NCBI RefSeq assembly: GCF_000716715.1
Contig: NZ_JNYJ01000011.1
Coordinates: 186,001 to 250,000 of the forward strand
DNA from: Dactylosporangium aurantiacum
GTDB lineage: Bacteria; Actinomycetota; Actinomycetes; Mycobacteriales; Micromonosporaceae
Reading direction: 5' to 3'
Length of the DNA: 64,000 nucleotides
The translations under genes and the position numbers were made by a program. The notes below the pieces were generated by a model that worked only from the letters and a program-made list of their open reading frames with translations, did not search any database and was not told the DNA's origin. Positions 36,356 to 44,555 of the stretch are shown piece by piece. Numbering within the stretch: the first letter of the stretch is position 1; each line of letters starts with the position of its first letter.

Positions 36356-37681
36356 TCATCCACCCGGGCGGGTCGGATCGTTGTGGCCGGTGAAGTGAAC
36401 GGGGGTGGCCACGACACCCTGCACGGCCGCGTCGCGGTAGCGCCGCGCGAGGCCGAGCAGCGCCCGGACCTCGGCGTCGACGTCGGGCCCGCCGGCCGAC
36501 TGGGAGGCGCCCGGCGGGCCGACCGCCCCGTGCGCCGCCGCACCTGACGCATCCGCGCCCACCGCGTCCGCGCCGGACGCCGCGCGCACCGCATCCGCGC
36601 CCGGTAACGCCGCACCGGACAACGCCATGCTGGTCGACACCGGCCCCGCAGCGCCCGTGCCGGGCGTCGCCGGGCCTGCGCCGGCGTCAGCGGTGGCAGC
36701 GGCGCCGGGCCGCCGGGCGAGGACCGCCGCCCGCAGGGCCGCCGCGTCCTCGGCGCCGTCGCCGGCCCGCCCGGCGAGCAGCCACTGCGCGTCGCGGATC
36801 TCGATGACCCGGCGGTACAGGCGCAACTCCACGCTGCGCAGCGCGAACAGCTCACCGAGGCGCCCCGGCGGGTCGCCGAGCACGACGCCCGGCGCGGCCG
36901 CGGACAGCTGCGCCCACAACGGCCGCAGCCGCTGCAGCGCCACGTACCGCGACGTCCAGCGGCGCAGCCCGCCGAGCGCGGGCAGCGCACCGCCCGCGGC
37001 GAAGAGCAGCAGCATCGTCGCCAGCAGCGCCCGGGACACGTCCTGCGCGGCGGTGCCGTCCAGGGCCCTGCTGCCCGCGGCGTGGCTGACCTGGTAGACG
37101 ACCCGGTTCGCCATGAACAGCAGCCCGACCACCGCGGCGGCGCTCAGCAGCCACAGCCCGGTGCGCAGCGGCCCGGGCGCGCCCGCCCGCCCGGTGGGGC
37201 GGAACAGCACCAGTGCGCAGACCAGCCCGACGGTGAGCCCGAGCTGGGTGAGCACCGCGTACGCGGTGACGAGAGGCTCGCCGGCGTGCTCGTACACGAA
37301 GTCGTAGCGGGCCGGGCGGCGCGGCGCCAGCACGAACAGCACGCACATGGCCACGGCCGTCACGCTCAGCAGCGCGTACGCCGCGCGCCGCAGCCACGCC
37401 CACCGCGCCGGGTCCGGCGACAGCAGCCCGACGATGTGCACCATGCCGGCGGACGCGGCGACCGTCGCCAGGTTCTTCAGCGGCACCGAGATGTCCGGCA
37501 CGTGCAGCAGCGTGTCCGTCGCGTACGAGATCTCCCGCCGGTTGAACGTGAACGACAGCGTCGCCAGCAGCACGACGAGCCGGACGGCCTTGCCGCGCGG
37601 CGTCTGCGGCGTCGCGAAGCGCCAGATCGTGAACGCCCAGAACGCGACCAGGACCACGATCTCCAGGACGTCAACGGCCAC
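36356..37681 (-). CDS. MAB_1171c-like multi-pass membrane protein
   Basis: A 441-residue protein with about seven membrane segments in residues 1-230 and a cytoplasmic C-terminal tail. The tail contains RRVIEIRDAQWLL, typical of the actinobacterial MAB_1171c/DUF6545 family, then a low-complexity Ala/Gly region, then DVDAEVRALLGLARRYRD. The function of the family is unknown; it is annotated as a putative transporter in mycobacteria. GTG at 37681 overlaps the stop of the ImmA/IrrE-like gene by 11 bp, so the two are co-translated. The pairing with an XRE regulator and a zinc peptidase is recurrent in actinomycetes by my recollection. Confidence 0.75.
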   Translation of the reverse strand: MAVDVLEIVVLVAFWAFTIWRFATPQTPRGKAVRLVVLLATLSFTFNRREISYATDTLLHVPDISVPLKNLATVAASAGMVHIVGLLSPDPARWAWLRRAAYALLSVTAVAMCVLFVLAPRRPARYDFVYEHAGEPLVTAYAVLTQLGLTVGLVCALVLFRPTGRAGAPGPLRTGLWLLSAAAVVGLLFMANRVVYQVSHAAGSRALDGTAAQDVSRALLATMLLLFAAGGALPALGGLRRWTSRYVALQRLRPLWAQLSAAAPGVVLGDPPGRLGELFALRSVELRLYRRVIEIRDAQWLLAGRAGDGAEDAAALRAAVLARRPGAAATADAGAGPATPGTGAAGPVSTSMALSGAALPGADAVRAASGADAVGADASGAAAHGAVGPPGASQSAGGPDVDAEVRALLGLARRYRDAAVQGVVATPVHFTGHNDPTRPGG

Positions 37682-38198
37682 GGCGCTCGACCAGGAACGG
37701 CTCGGCGAGGGCGTCGTACAGGTTGCCGAGGGCGGGGTCGGCGGGCGGGCGGGCCACGGCGCTGGCCGCCCGCTCGTTGAGCATCGTCGCGAACATCTCC
37801 GCGACCTGCTCCTGCGGCGCGCTGTAGGAGGAGCGGCGCAGCACCCGGGCGACCGTCGCCGGGTCCAGGTCCGGCAGCAGCAGGGCGGTCACGTCCTCGG
37901 GCTCGGGCGGCGGGGCGACGTGGTCGCACAGGATGTGCCCGACCTCGTGCAGGATGATGTGCTGCTGGTGCAGCCAGCCGGTGCCGGCGGCGTAGAAGAC
38001 GTGGTCGGCCCGGTCGGTGGCGAGCCACAGCCCGCACGCGGTGCCGTCGGCCCCGGCCCGCGGCAGCTGGTGCAGGTGCAGGTCACGCCCGCGGGCGGCG
38101 GCGACGGACGCGCAGAACGCCCGCAGGTCGAACGGGTCGGGGACCGCCAGCCCGGCGAGCATCCCCCTGACCTGTCGCTCCAGCTCTCGCAGCCGCAT
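37671..38198 (-). CDS. ImmA/IrrE-like zinc metallopeptidase
   Basis: A 175-residue cytoplasmic protein with the gluzincin signature ILHEVGHILCDH at about 100-111. It follows the ImmA/IrrE layout, where such peptidases cleave XRE-type repressors. The remaining sequence is helical and variable. The ATG at 38198 has GGAG just upstream. It heads the three-gene cluster peptidase - membrane protein - XRE regulator, all on the minus strand. By analogy it could inactivate the XRE protein encoded downstream in response to a signal from the membrane protein. This relay is inference. Confidence 0.8.
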   Translation of the reverse strand: MRLRELERQVRGMLAGLAVPDPFDLRAFCASVAAARGRDLHLHQLPRAGADGTACGLWLATDRADHVFYAAGTGWLHQQHIILHEVGHILCDHVAPPPEPEDVTALLLPDLDPATVARVLRRSSYSAPQEQVAEMFATMLNERAASAVARPPADPALGNLYDALAEPFLVERRGR

Positions 38199-38334
38199 CC
38201 CCGCTCCGACCCTCGTGGCACACCGGCTCCACGATATGCCCCGGCCGGCCGCGGCAAGAACCCGTGCGCCCGGCGGGAGGTGGCCGCCTCCCGCCGGGCC
38301 GGGCCCGACCGGGCCGGGCCCGGTCAGCGGCCGG

Positions 38335-40617
38335 TCACAGGCCGGTGTGCAGCGCGTTCATCAGGGTGCCGCCGGCGGTGTCGCCGGACATCTCCCACAC
38401 CATGCCGCCGAGCAGCTGCTGCTGCTTGAGCCACGCGGTCTTCTGCCCGATCGACCAGGTGTCGTCGAACGTCCACCACTGCCCGCCGGGCCCCGTGTAG
38501 CAGGACGTCGCGATCGACTGCACGTCGTGGTACACGGTGCAGCCCGGCACCATGGCGAGGAGGTTCGCGTAGCCGCGGGTGCCGGCCTCCTCCGCGAACT
38601 GCCCGGGCGCCGCGCCGGTCGCGGCCTGCCACTCGCCGTTGGTCGTGCCGGCGGTGACGCCCTGCCAGCCGCGGCCGTAGAAGGCGAACCCGATGGTCAG
38701 CTGCCGCGGGTTGACCCCGGCGCCGGTGTACGCGGCGACCGCGCGCTGCACGCTGAACGTGAACGGGTACGGGTCCTGCGCGTCGCCGTACAGGTTGCCC
38801 TGGTGGCCGGTGCGGTTCGGCTCCCACGAGTTGTCGCTGCCGGCGCCGTGGAAGTCGTAGCCCTGCACGTTGGCGAAGTCCAGGGAGTCGAAGACGCTCG
38901 GCGTGCCGTCGGCGTGCGTGATGTCCCAGCCGGCCGCGATCTTCGCCGGGTCGGCCGGGGTGAACGCGGTCAGCAGGTACCGCTTGCCGGTGGTGGCGCC
39001 GAGCGCGTCGAGCTGCCGGCGGAACTCGGCGAGCAGCAGCGTGTTGTTCGCCTTGTCCTGCGCGCCCCAGTGGTTGCCGGCGTGGCCCTCGGCCCCGGGC
39101 CACTCCCAGTCCAGGTCGATGCCGTCGAAGATGCCGGCGGCGCTGCCGGGCCCGCCGGCACCGTTGTACAGCGGCAGGTTGCCCTTGATGTACACGTCGA
39201 TGCAGGAGCGCACCAGCTTCTCCCGGGACGCCGGGGTGGCGGCGGCGTCGGAGAAGAACTTCGAGTAGGTCCAGCCGCCGATCGAGATGAGCACCTTCAG
39301 GTTCGGGTGCTTCGCCTTGAGCTTGCGCAGCTGCAGGTAGTTGCCGCGCAGCGGCTCCCAGCCGGTGTCGGCGACGCCGTCGACGGACTGCGCGGCGCTG
39401 AACGGGCGGGCGTAGTCGGCGTCGGCGTCCCCGGCGCCGGTGCCCTGGTCCGGGTCCTGCGGGTTGGCGGTGGTGCCGCGGGTGACGCCCTGCAGGCAGG
39501 TGAGGTTCACCGGGTCGAGGTTGGCGAAGGCGTAGTTGACGTGGGTGAGCTTCGCCGCGGCGCCGGACGTGTCGAGGTTCTTCACGAAGTACTGCCGGCC
39601 GTAGATGCCCCACTGCACGAAGTAGCCGACCTTGGCGTAGCTGCCGGCGCCGACGGCGTCGTCGGTGGTGACGGTGACCGGGGCGCTGGCGGGGGAGGCG
39701 TTGTCGTACGTGTCGCGGGCCCGCACCGTGAACGTGTATGCCGTGAGCGGCGCCAGCCCGGTGACGGTCGCCGCGGTCGTGGTGGACGAGGCGACGAGGG
39801 TGCCGTCGCGGTACACGTCGTAGCCGGCGATCCCGCCGGGGTCGGTGACCGCGTTCCAGGCGAGGGTGACGCTGACCGACGTCCTCGCGGTGCCGCGCAG
39901 GTTGCCCGGCGCCGGCGGCGCGGTGGTGTCGTCGGCCGGGTCGAGCGTGGTGGCGGTGACCGGGGCGCTGTCGGCGGAGACGTTGCCGCGGGTGTCGCGG
40001 GCCCGCACCGTGAACGTGTACGCGGTGCGCGGGCTGAGCCCGGCGACGGTCGCCGCGGTCGTGGTGGACGAGGCGACGAGGGTGCCGCCGCGGTACACGT
40101 CGTAGCCGGCGACGGGGAAGTCGGCCGGCGCGGCCGCCGTCCAGGCGAGGGAGACCGTGCGGGTGGTGCGGCCGGCGACGGCGAGGCCGGTCGGGGCGCC
40201 CGGGGCGCGGTCGGCGCCGCCGTCGCACCTGTTGCCGTTGATCCGGCAGTTCAGCGGCTCGGCGTCGGTGCCGGTGGCGATGAACCAGAAGCTGTACGGC
40301 TCGGTGGTGCCGCCGGCGGCGACGGTGCCGTTGTAGTGCGCGTTGACGACGGTGACGTGGTTGCCGGCACGGGTGACGGTGCCGTTGTAGCCGGTGCCGA
40401 CGGTGAGCCCGGCGGGCACGTCGAACTCGAGGGTCCAGCCGGTGACCGGGGCGGCGGTCGGATTGCTGACCACGTACTTGTCGACCCAGTAGGTGCCGTA
40501 GTTCGTGGCGGAGTACGCGGCGGTGAGCCCCGGCGCGGCGGCGTGGGCCGGGCCGGGCAGCGCGACCGCGGCGGTGGCGGCGAGCAGGACGGCGGCGAAG
40601 AGCCTGGTGGGGTGCAC
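38335..40617 (-). CDS. Secreted CBM2-FN3-FN3-GH18 chitinase
   Basis: A 760-residue exported chitinase. Signal peptide is about 1-27 (PGPAHA). A CBM2-like module (about 28-128) is followed by two FN3 modules (about 140-230 and 240-330) sharing long identical runs such as GTLVASSTTTAATV. The GH18 barrel is about 340-760. Catalytic DGIDLDWEW has Asp498, Asp501, Asp503 and acid/base Glu505. SIGGWTYSKFF and the closing MVWEMSGD are also typical. The GTG at 40617 has AAAGGAGG six bases upstream. A perfect 17-bp palindrome overlaps that ribosome site, so repression at the leader is likely. It is divergent from the CE3-CBM2 esterase. Confidence 0.95.
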   Translation of the reverse strand: MHPTRLFAAVLLAATAAVALPGPAHAAAPGLTAAYSATNYGTYWVDKYVVSNPTAAPVTGWTLEFDVPAGLTVGTGYNGTVTRAGNHVTVVNAHYNGTVAAGGTTEPYSFWFIATGTDAEPLNCRINGNRCDGGADRAPGAPTGLAVAGRTTRTVSLAWTAAAPADFPVAGYDVYRGGTLVASSTTTAATVAGLSPRTAYTFTVRARDTRGNVSADSAPVTATTLDPADDTTAPPAPGNLRGTARTSVSVTLAWNAVTDPGGIAGYDVYRDGTLVASSTTTAATVTGLAPLTAYTFTVRARDTYDNASPASAPVTVTTDDAVGAGSYAKVGYFVQWGIYGRQYFVKNLDTSGAAAKLTHVNYAFANLDPVNLTCLQGVTRGTTANPQDPDQGTGAGDADADYARPFSAAQSVDGVADTGWEPLRGNYLQLRKLKAKHPNLKVLISIGGWTYSKFFSDAAATPASREKLVRSCIDVYIKGNLPLYNGAGGPGSAAGIFDGIDLDWEWPGAEGHAGNHWGAQDKANNTLLLAEFRRQLDALGATTGKRYLLTAFTPADPAKIAAGWDITHADGTPSVFDSLDFANVQGYDFHGAGSDNSWEPNRTGHQGNLYGDAQDPYPFTFSVQRAVAAYTGAGVNPRQLTIGFAFYGRGWQGVTAGTTNGEWQAATGAAPGQFAEEAGTRGYANLLAMVPGCTVYHDVQSIATSCYTGPGGQWWTFDDTWSIGQKTAWLKQQQLLGGMVWEMSGDTAGGTLMNALHTGL

Positions 40618-40628
40618 TCGTGCCTCCT

Positions 40629-40645
40629 TTAGGAAAGTTTCCTAA
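40629..40645. promoter_or_regulatory. Operator palindrome over the chitinase ribosome site
   Basis: TTAGGAAAGTTTCCTAA is a perfect 17-bp palindrome. It overlaps the Shine-Dalgarno of the GH18 gene and lies 12 bp from its start codon. ROK- or LacI-type sugar regulators bind similar AT-flanked sites; which one acts here is unknown. Confidence 0.65.
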
Positions 40646-40811
40646 TAGTCCGCGCCGCCATGCGAGAAAGTCAAGGACATCTATGTCGCTCCTCCGCACC
40701 CCGCGGCAACGTCACCACCGGCACGTTCGGCCCGGTCGGCGCCCGGCACCCGCGGGTCGAACTCCCGCCCGGCTCCACGAGGTCGAGGCGTGCCCGTCCT
40801 GACGGTTCACC

Positions 40812-40850
40812 GGGCGGTCCCGGTGTGAAAGCTTCACGCCGGGACCGCCC
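40812..40850. other. Long perfect hairpin in the chitinase/esterase divergent gap
   Basis: Arms of 18 bp (starting GGGCGGTCCCGG, one T-G pair) flank a 3-base AGC loop. The position is unusual: both neighbouring genes start here, so no known gene needs a terminator. It could end a short unannotated transcript or be an attenuator in the esterase leader. Confidence 0.7.
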
Positions 40851-40912
40851 GGGACCAGCGGCAAATGTCCCGGGCATTGAACGGCGTCGAACAGCGTTGC
40901 TCTACTGCCCGG

Positions 40913-42028
40913 ATGCGGACCCTCCTCGCGCTCCTCACCGCCGCCGTCGTCGGCGCGGCGCTGCTCCTCACGCTGCCGGCCGGCCCCGCCGCCGCGGCAG
41001 CGGTGCGCATCATGCCCCTCGGCGACTCCATCACCGGCAACCCGGGCTGCTGGCGGGCGCTGCTGTGGAACGACCTGCAGAGCGGCGGCCACACCAACAT
41101 CGACTTCGTCGGCACCCAGCCGCCGCAGGGCTGCGCCGTGCCCTACGACGGCGACGGCGAAGGCCACGGAGGCGCGCTCGTCACCGCCGTCGCCGACCAG
41201 AACCAGTTGCCGGCCTGGCTGTCCGCGACCCACCCCGACGTCGTGCTCATGCACTTCGGCACCAACGACGTGTGGAGCAACCGGTCCGTCGACACGATCC
41301 TCGCCGCGTACGGCAAGCTCGTCGACCAGATGCGGGCCAGCAACCCCGCGATGCGGATCCTGGTCGCCCAGATCATCCCCATGAACCCGTCCAGCTGCGC
41401 CGAATGCGCCCAGCGGGTCGTCGCCCTCAACGCCGCCATCCCCGGCTGGGCCGCCTCCCGCACCACCGCCGCCTCCCCGGTCACCGTCGTCGACCAGTGG
41501 ACCGGCTTCAGCACCGCCACCGACACCGGCGACGGCGTACACCCCAACGCGACCGGCGACCGCAAGATCGCCGACCGCTGGCTGCCGGCCGTCGTCCGCG
41601 CCCTCGACGGCGTCTCCCCGTCGGCGTCCCCGTCCCGGTCGGCGTCCCCGTCCCCGTCCCGGTCAATGTCGCCGTCGGCGTCGGTGTCCCCGTCCCGGTC
41701 GGCGCTGCCGTCCGACAGCGTGCCCCCCGTCCCCGGCTGCGCCGCCACGTACACGGTCATCGGCCAGTGGCCCGGCGGCTTCCAGGGCGAGATCACCGTC
41801 CGCAACACCGGCTCCGCCCCGACCACCGGCTGGACGGCCCGCTGGACGTACACCGCCGGCGAACAGATCACCCAGTCCTGGGGCGCCACCGTCACCCAGT
41901 CCGGCACCACCGCGACCGCCGGCAACGCCACCTGGAACGGCGCCCTCGCCCCCGGCGCCACCGCCGCGTACGGCTTCATCGGCACCGGCACCCCCGGCAC
42001 CCCACCGGTCACCTGCACCACCCGCTGA
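40913..42028 (+). CDS. Secreted CE3 acetylxylan esterase with CBM2
   Basis: A 371-residue exported SGNH esterase that would remove acetyl groups from xylan. Signal peptide is about 1-28. The SGNH/CE3 domain (about 29-225) shows block I IMPLGDSITG (nucleophile Ser), HFGTNDVWSN (block III) and the Asp-x-x-His block GDGVHPNATG. A Ser/Pro linker of about 40 residues (repeated PSRSASPS) leads to a C-terminal CBM2 (about 270-371, CAATYTVIGQWPGGFQG). The ATG at 40913 gives a normal leader but no strong ribosome site; an earlier in-frame ATG would add 16 odd residues. It is divergent from the chitinase. Confidence 0.92.
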   Translation: MRTLLALLTAAVVGAALLLTLPAGPAAAAAVRIMPLGDSITGNPGCWRALLWNDLQSGGHTNIDFVGTQPPQGCAVPYDGDGEGHGGALVTAVADQNQLPAWLSATHPDVVLMHFGTNDVWSNRSVDTILAAYGKLVDQMRASNPAMRILVAQIIPMNPSSCAECAQRVVALNAAIPGWAASRTTAASPVTVVDQWTGFSTATDTGDGVHPNATGDRKIADRWLPAVVRALDGVSPSASPSRSASPSPSRSMSPSASVSPSRSALPSDSVPPVPGCAATYTVIGQWPGGFQGEITVRNTGSAPTTGWTARWTYTAGEQITQSWGATVTQSGTTATAGNATWNGALAPGATAAYGFIGTGTPGTPPVTCTTR

Positions 42029-42036
42029 CCCACCCC

Positions 42037-42073
42037 GGCCGGCGCCGCCACCTTCCCCGGCGCCGCCGGCCGG
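42037..42073 (+). terminator. Probable terminator after the CE3 esterase
   Basis: GGCCGGCGCC and the downstream GGCGCC(GCC)GGCC form a GC-rich stem with a small bulge, 9 bp after the stop codon. The rest of the 281-bp gap to 42309 shows no gene. Confidence 0.55.
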
Positions 42074-42309
42074 CCCGGGAACGCGAGCACCGGCGTCGGC
42101 CGATCGCGGTGGGAGTCACCCGCCGGGGTGAGGCTCACGGGAAGGGCCGGCGCCGGCGGCGGGGCGGGGGCGTCCCGCGGTCGGGACAGTCGCATGGCGG
42201 TGACGGACGGTCGCGGCGGCGCTGGTAGCGTGTTGCTGCATTCCAGCCAGATTCCCGCCACGAGGTCAGCCGGTCAGGCGCGGCGGTGGAGTGTTTTAGG
42301 AGCGGGCAC

Positions 42310-43812
42310 GTGGTCGTGATCCTCCCCGAGGTGTCCCGGACCCTCAACGAATACCTGCTGGTGCCGAACCTCACCACCGAGGAGTGCACCCCGGACAACG
42401 TGGACCTGTCGACGCCGATCGTGCGGTACCCGGTGGGCGGGGAGTCGCCGCTGCGGATCGCGGTGCCGCTGGTGAGCGCGATCATGCAGGCGGTGTCGTC
42501 GCCGCGGCTGGCGATCGCGCTGGCGCAGACCGGCGGGCTGAGCTTCATCCACCAGAACCAGGGCATCGCCGAGCAGGCGGAGTCGGTGAGCGCGGTGAAG
42601 CGGCACAAGGCCGGGTTCCGGCACTCGGACATCAACACGAAGCCGTCGGCGACGCTCGGTGAGGTGAGCCGGCTGCTGCGGGCCGCCGAGCGGGACATCG
42701 CCGTGGTGACCGAGGACGGCAGCGCCGGCGGGCGGTTCGTCGGGCTGATCTCCACCGCGGACTTCCACCCGCACCGGCACGACCTCAACGACACCGTCGA
42801 GTCGCGGATGCGGCCGGCGGCGGGGCTCGTCACGGCGCCGCCGACGATCTCGCTGTCGGACGCGAACACGCTCATCTGGGACCACCGGCTGGACCTGCTG
42901 CCGATCGTCACCGACAACGGGCACCTCGCCTCGATCGTGCTGCGCCGCGACTACGAGCTGCACAAGCAGTTCCGCAACGAGTCGATCGACGACGACAAGC
43001 GGTTCCGGGTCGGTGCCGGGGTCAACACCCGCGACTACCGGGACCGGATCCCGGCGCTGGTCGAGGCGGGCGCGGACGTGCTGTGCATCGACTCGTCCGA
43101 CGGCTACTCGGTCTGGCAGCGCAACACGCTGCAGTACGCGGTCGGCGAGCTCGGCGGGGCCGTCCCGGTCGGCGCGGGCAACGTCGTGGACGGCCGTGGG
43201 TTCCGGTACCTCGCGGAGGCCGGCGCGGCGTTCGTGAAGGTCGGCATCGGCGGCGGGTCGATCTGCATCACCCGCGACCAGAAGGGGATCGGCCGCGGGC
43301 AGGCCTCCGCGCTGATCGACGTGGTCGCCGAGCGGGACCGGTACGCCCAGGAGACCGGCGTCTACGTGCCGGTCTGCTGCGACGGCGGGCTGCTCGCCGA
43401 CTACCACATGGCGATCGCCCTGGCGCTCGGCGCGGACTTCATCATGCTCGGCCGGTACTTCGCCCGGTTCGACGAGAGCCCGTCGAACCTCGTCAACCTC
43501 GACGGGCAGCTGTACAAGGAGTACTGGGGTGAGGGGTCGCAGCGGGCCCGCAACGTGGCCCGGTACGACCAGGGCGAGACGGAGATGCCGTTCGAGGAGG
43601 GCGTCGACGGGTACGTGCCGTACGCGGGCAGCCTGTACCCGAACATCGCGCGCACCGTGTCGAAGCTGCGCGCCACCATGGTCAGCTGCGGCGCGGTGAC
43701 GGTGCCGGCGTTCCACCGCGACGCGGTCCTGGTCCAGGTGTCGCAGCAGAGCTACGAGCAGAACGGCGCCGAGGTCCGCCTCCGCAGCGGCTCCGGCGGC
43801 AGCGGCCAGTAG
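42310..43812 (+). CDS. IMP dehydrogenase-family enzyme (GuaB-like)
   Basis: A 500-residue TIM-barrel oxidoreductase of the IMPDH/GMP reductase family. CBS domains occupy about residues 95-215. The catalytic Cys319 lies in [17 protein letters not shown] (IMPDH consensus GPGSICTTR). [15 protein letters not shown] and [13 protein letters not shown] complete the phosphate site. The flap reads [11 protein letters not shown] instead of the usual YRGMGS, so it belongs to a divergent branch. It would convert IMP to XMP with NAD+, but the altered flap leaves room for another reaction. The GTG at 42310 has AGGAG seven bases upstream. It converges with the racemase, 16 bp apart. Confidence 0.82.
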   Translation: MVVILPEVSRTLNEYLLVPNLTTEECTPDNVDLSTPIVRYPVGGESPLRIAVPLVSAIMQAVSSPRLAIALAQTGGLSFIHQNQGIAEQAESVSAVKRHKAGFRHSDINTKPSATLGEVSRLLRAAERDIAVVTEDGSAGGRFVGLISTADFHPHRHDLNDTVESRMRPAAGLVTAPPTISLSDANTLIWDHRLDLLPIVTDNGHLASIVLRRDYELHKQFRNESIDDDKRFRVGAGVNTRDYRDRIPALVEAGADVLCIDSSDGYSVWQRNTLQYAVGELGGAVPVGAGNVVDGRGFRYLAEAGAAFVKVGIGGGSICITRDQKGIGRGQASALIDVVAERDRYAQETGVYVPVCCDGGLLADYHMAIALALGADFIMLGRYFARFDESPSNLVNLDGQLYKEYWGEGSQRARNVARYDQGETEMPFEEGVDGYVPYAGSLYPNIARTVSKLRATMVSCGAVTVPAFHRDAVLVQVSQQSYEQNGAEVRLRSGSGGSGQ

Positions 43813-43828
43813 CACCCCTGGCAGGGCT

Positions 43829-44551
43829 TCAGGCCGTGCCGAAGGGTGTGAGGGCACCCGTGTAGGGCTTCGGCGGCGGCGGCGCCAGCTCGCCGTGCTT
43901 CGACGTGCCCAGTCCGAGCGTGACCAGGGACTGCACGAGCAGCGTCGCCGCCGCCACCCCGTCCACGACGGGCACGCCGACCCGCCGGGAGACCTCGGCG
44001 GCCAGGTCGGCCATGCCCGCGCAGCCGAGCACGACCACGTCGGAGCCGTCCCGGGCGAGGGCCGCCCTCGCCAGGGCCACGACCCGGTCGGTGACGGCGG
44101 GGTCGCCGTCGAGGTCCAGGACGGGGATGTCGCAGGCGTGCACGCCCCGGCACGCGCCGGGTGCGACGTACCGGCCGGCGAGGTCCCACGCCCGGCCCCG
44201 GGTGCGGTCCAGGGTGGTGACGACGCTGAACCCGCGGCCGAGCAGCGCCGCGGCGTGCATGGCGGCCTCGGCGATCCCGACGACCGGCGCGGCGGCGACC
44301 TCCCGGGCGGCGTCCAGGCCGGGGTCGCCGAAGCAGGCGATCACGTACCCGTCGGCGCCGCCGGCCCGCACGGCGGCGAGCACGCCGGGGACGCTGAGCG
44401 CCTCGTCGTAGTGGCTCTCGATGGACGCCGGGCCCATCGTGGACGTGACCGCGTCGACGCGGGTGCCCGGGCCGGCGACGGCCCGGGCGCTGCGCTCGAT
44501 CCGAGCGGTCATCGACGCCGTGGTGTTCGGGTTGACGACCACGATCCGCAT
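43829..44551 (-). CDS. Aspartate/glutamate/hydantoin racemase family protein
   Basis: A 240-residue cofactor-independent racemase. The two catalytic cysteines are visible in IACFGDPGLDAA (about 73) and VLGCAGMADLA (about 178), and the N-terminus MRIVVVNPNTTASMT is typical of hydantoin racemases. The gene starts 4 bp after the stop of an NCS1 permease and is surely co-transcribed. Together with the GntR-type regulator upstream they look like a hydantoin/allantoin (purine-derived N source) uptake and racemisation unit. No hydantoinase is adjacent, so the substrate is inferred. Confidence 0.88.
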   Translation of the reverse strand: MRIVVVNPNTTASMTARIERSARAVAGPGTRVDAVTSTMGPASIESHYDEALSVPGVLAAVRAGGADGYVIACFGDPGLDAAREVAAAPVVGIAEAAMHAAALLGRGFSVVTTLDRTRGRAWDLAGRYVAPGACRGVHACDIPVLDLDGDPAVTDRVVALARAALARDGSDVVVLGCAGMADLAAEVSRRVGVPVVDGVAAATLLVQSLVTLGLGTSKHGELAPPPPKPYTGALTPFGTA

Positions 44552-44555
44552 GGCG

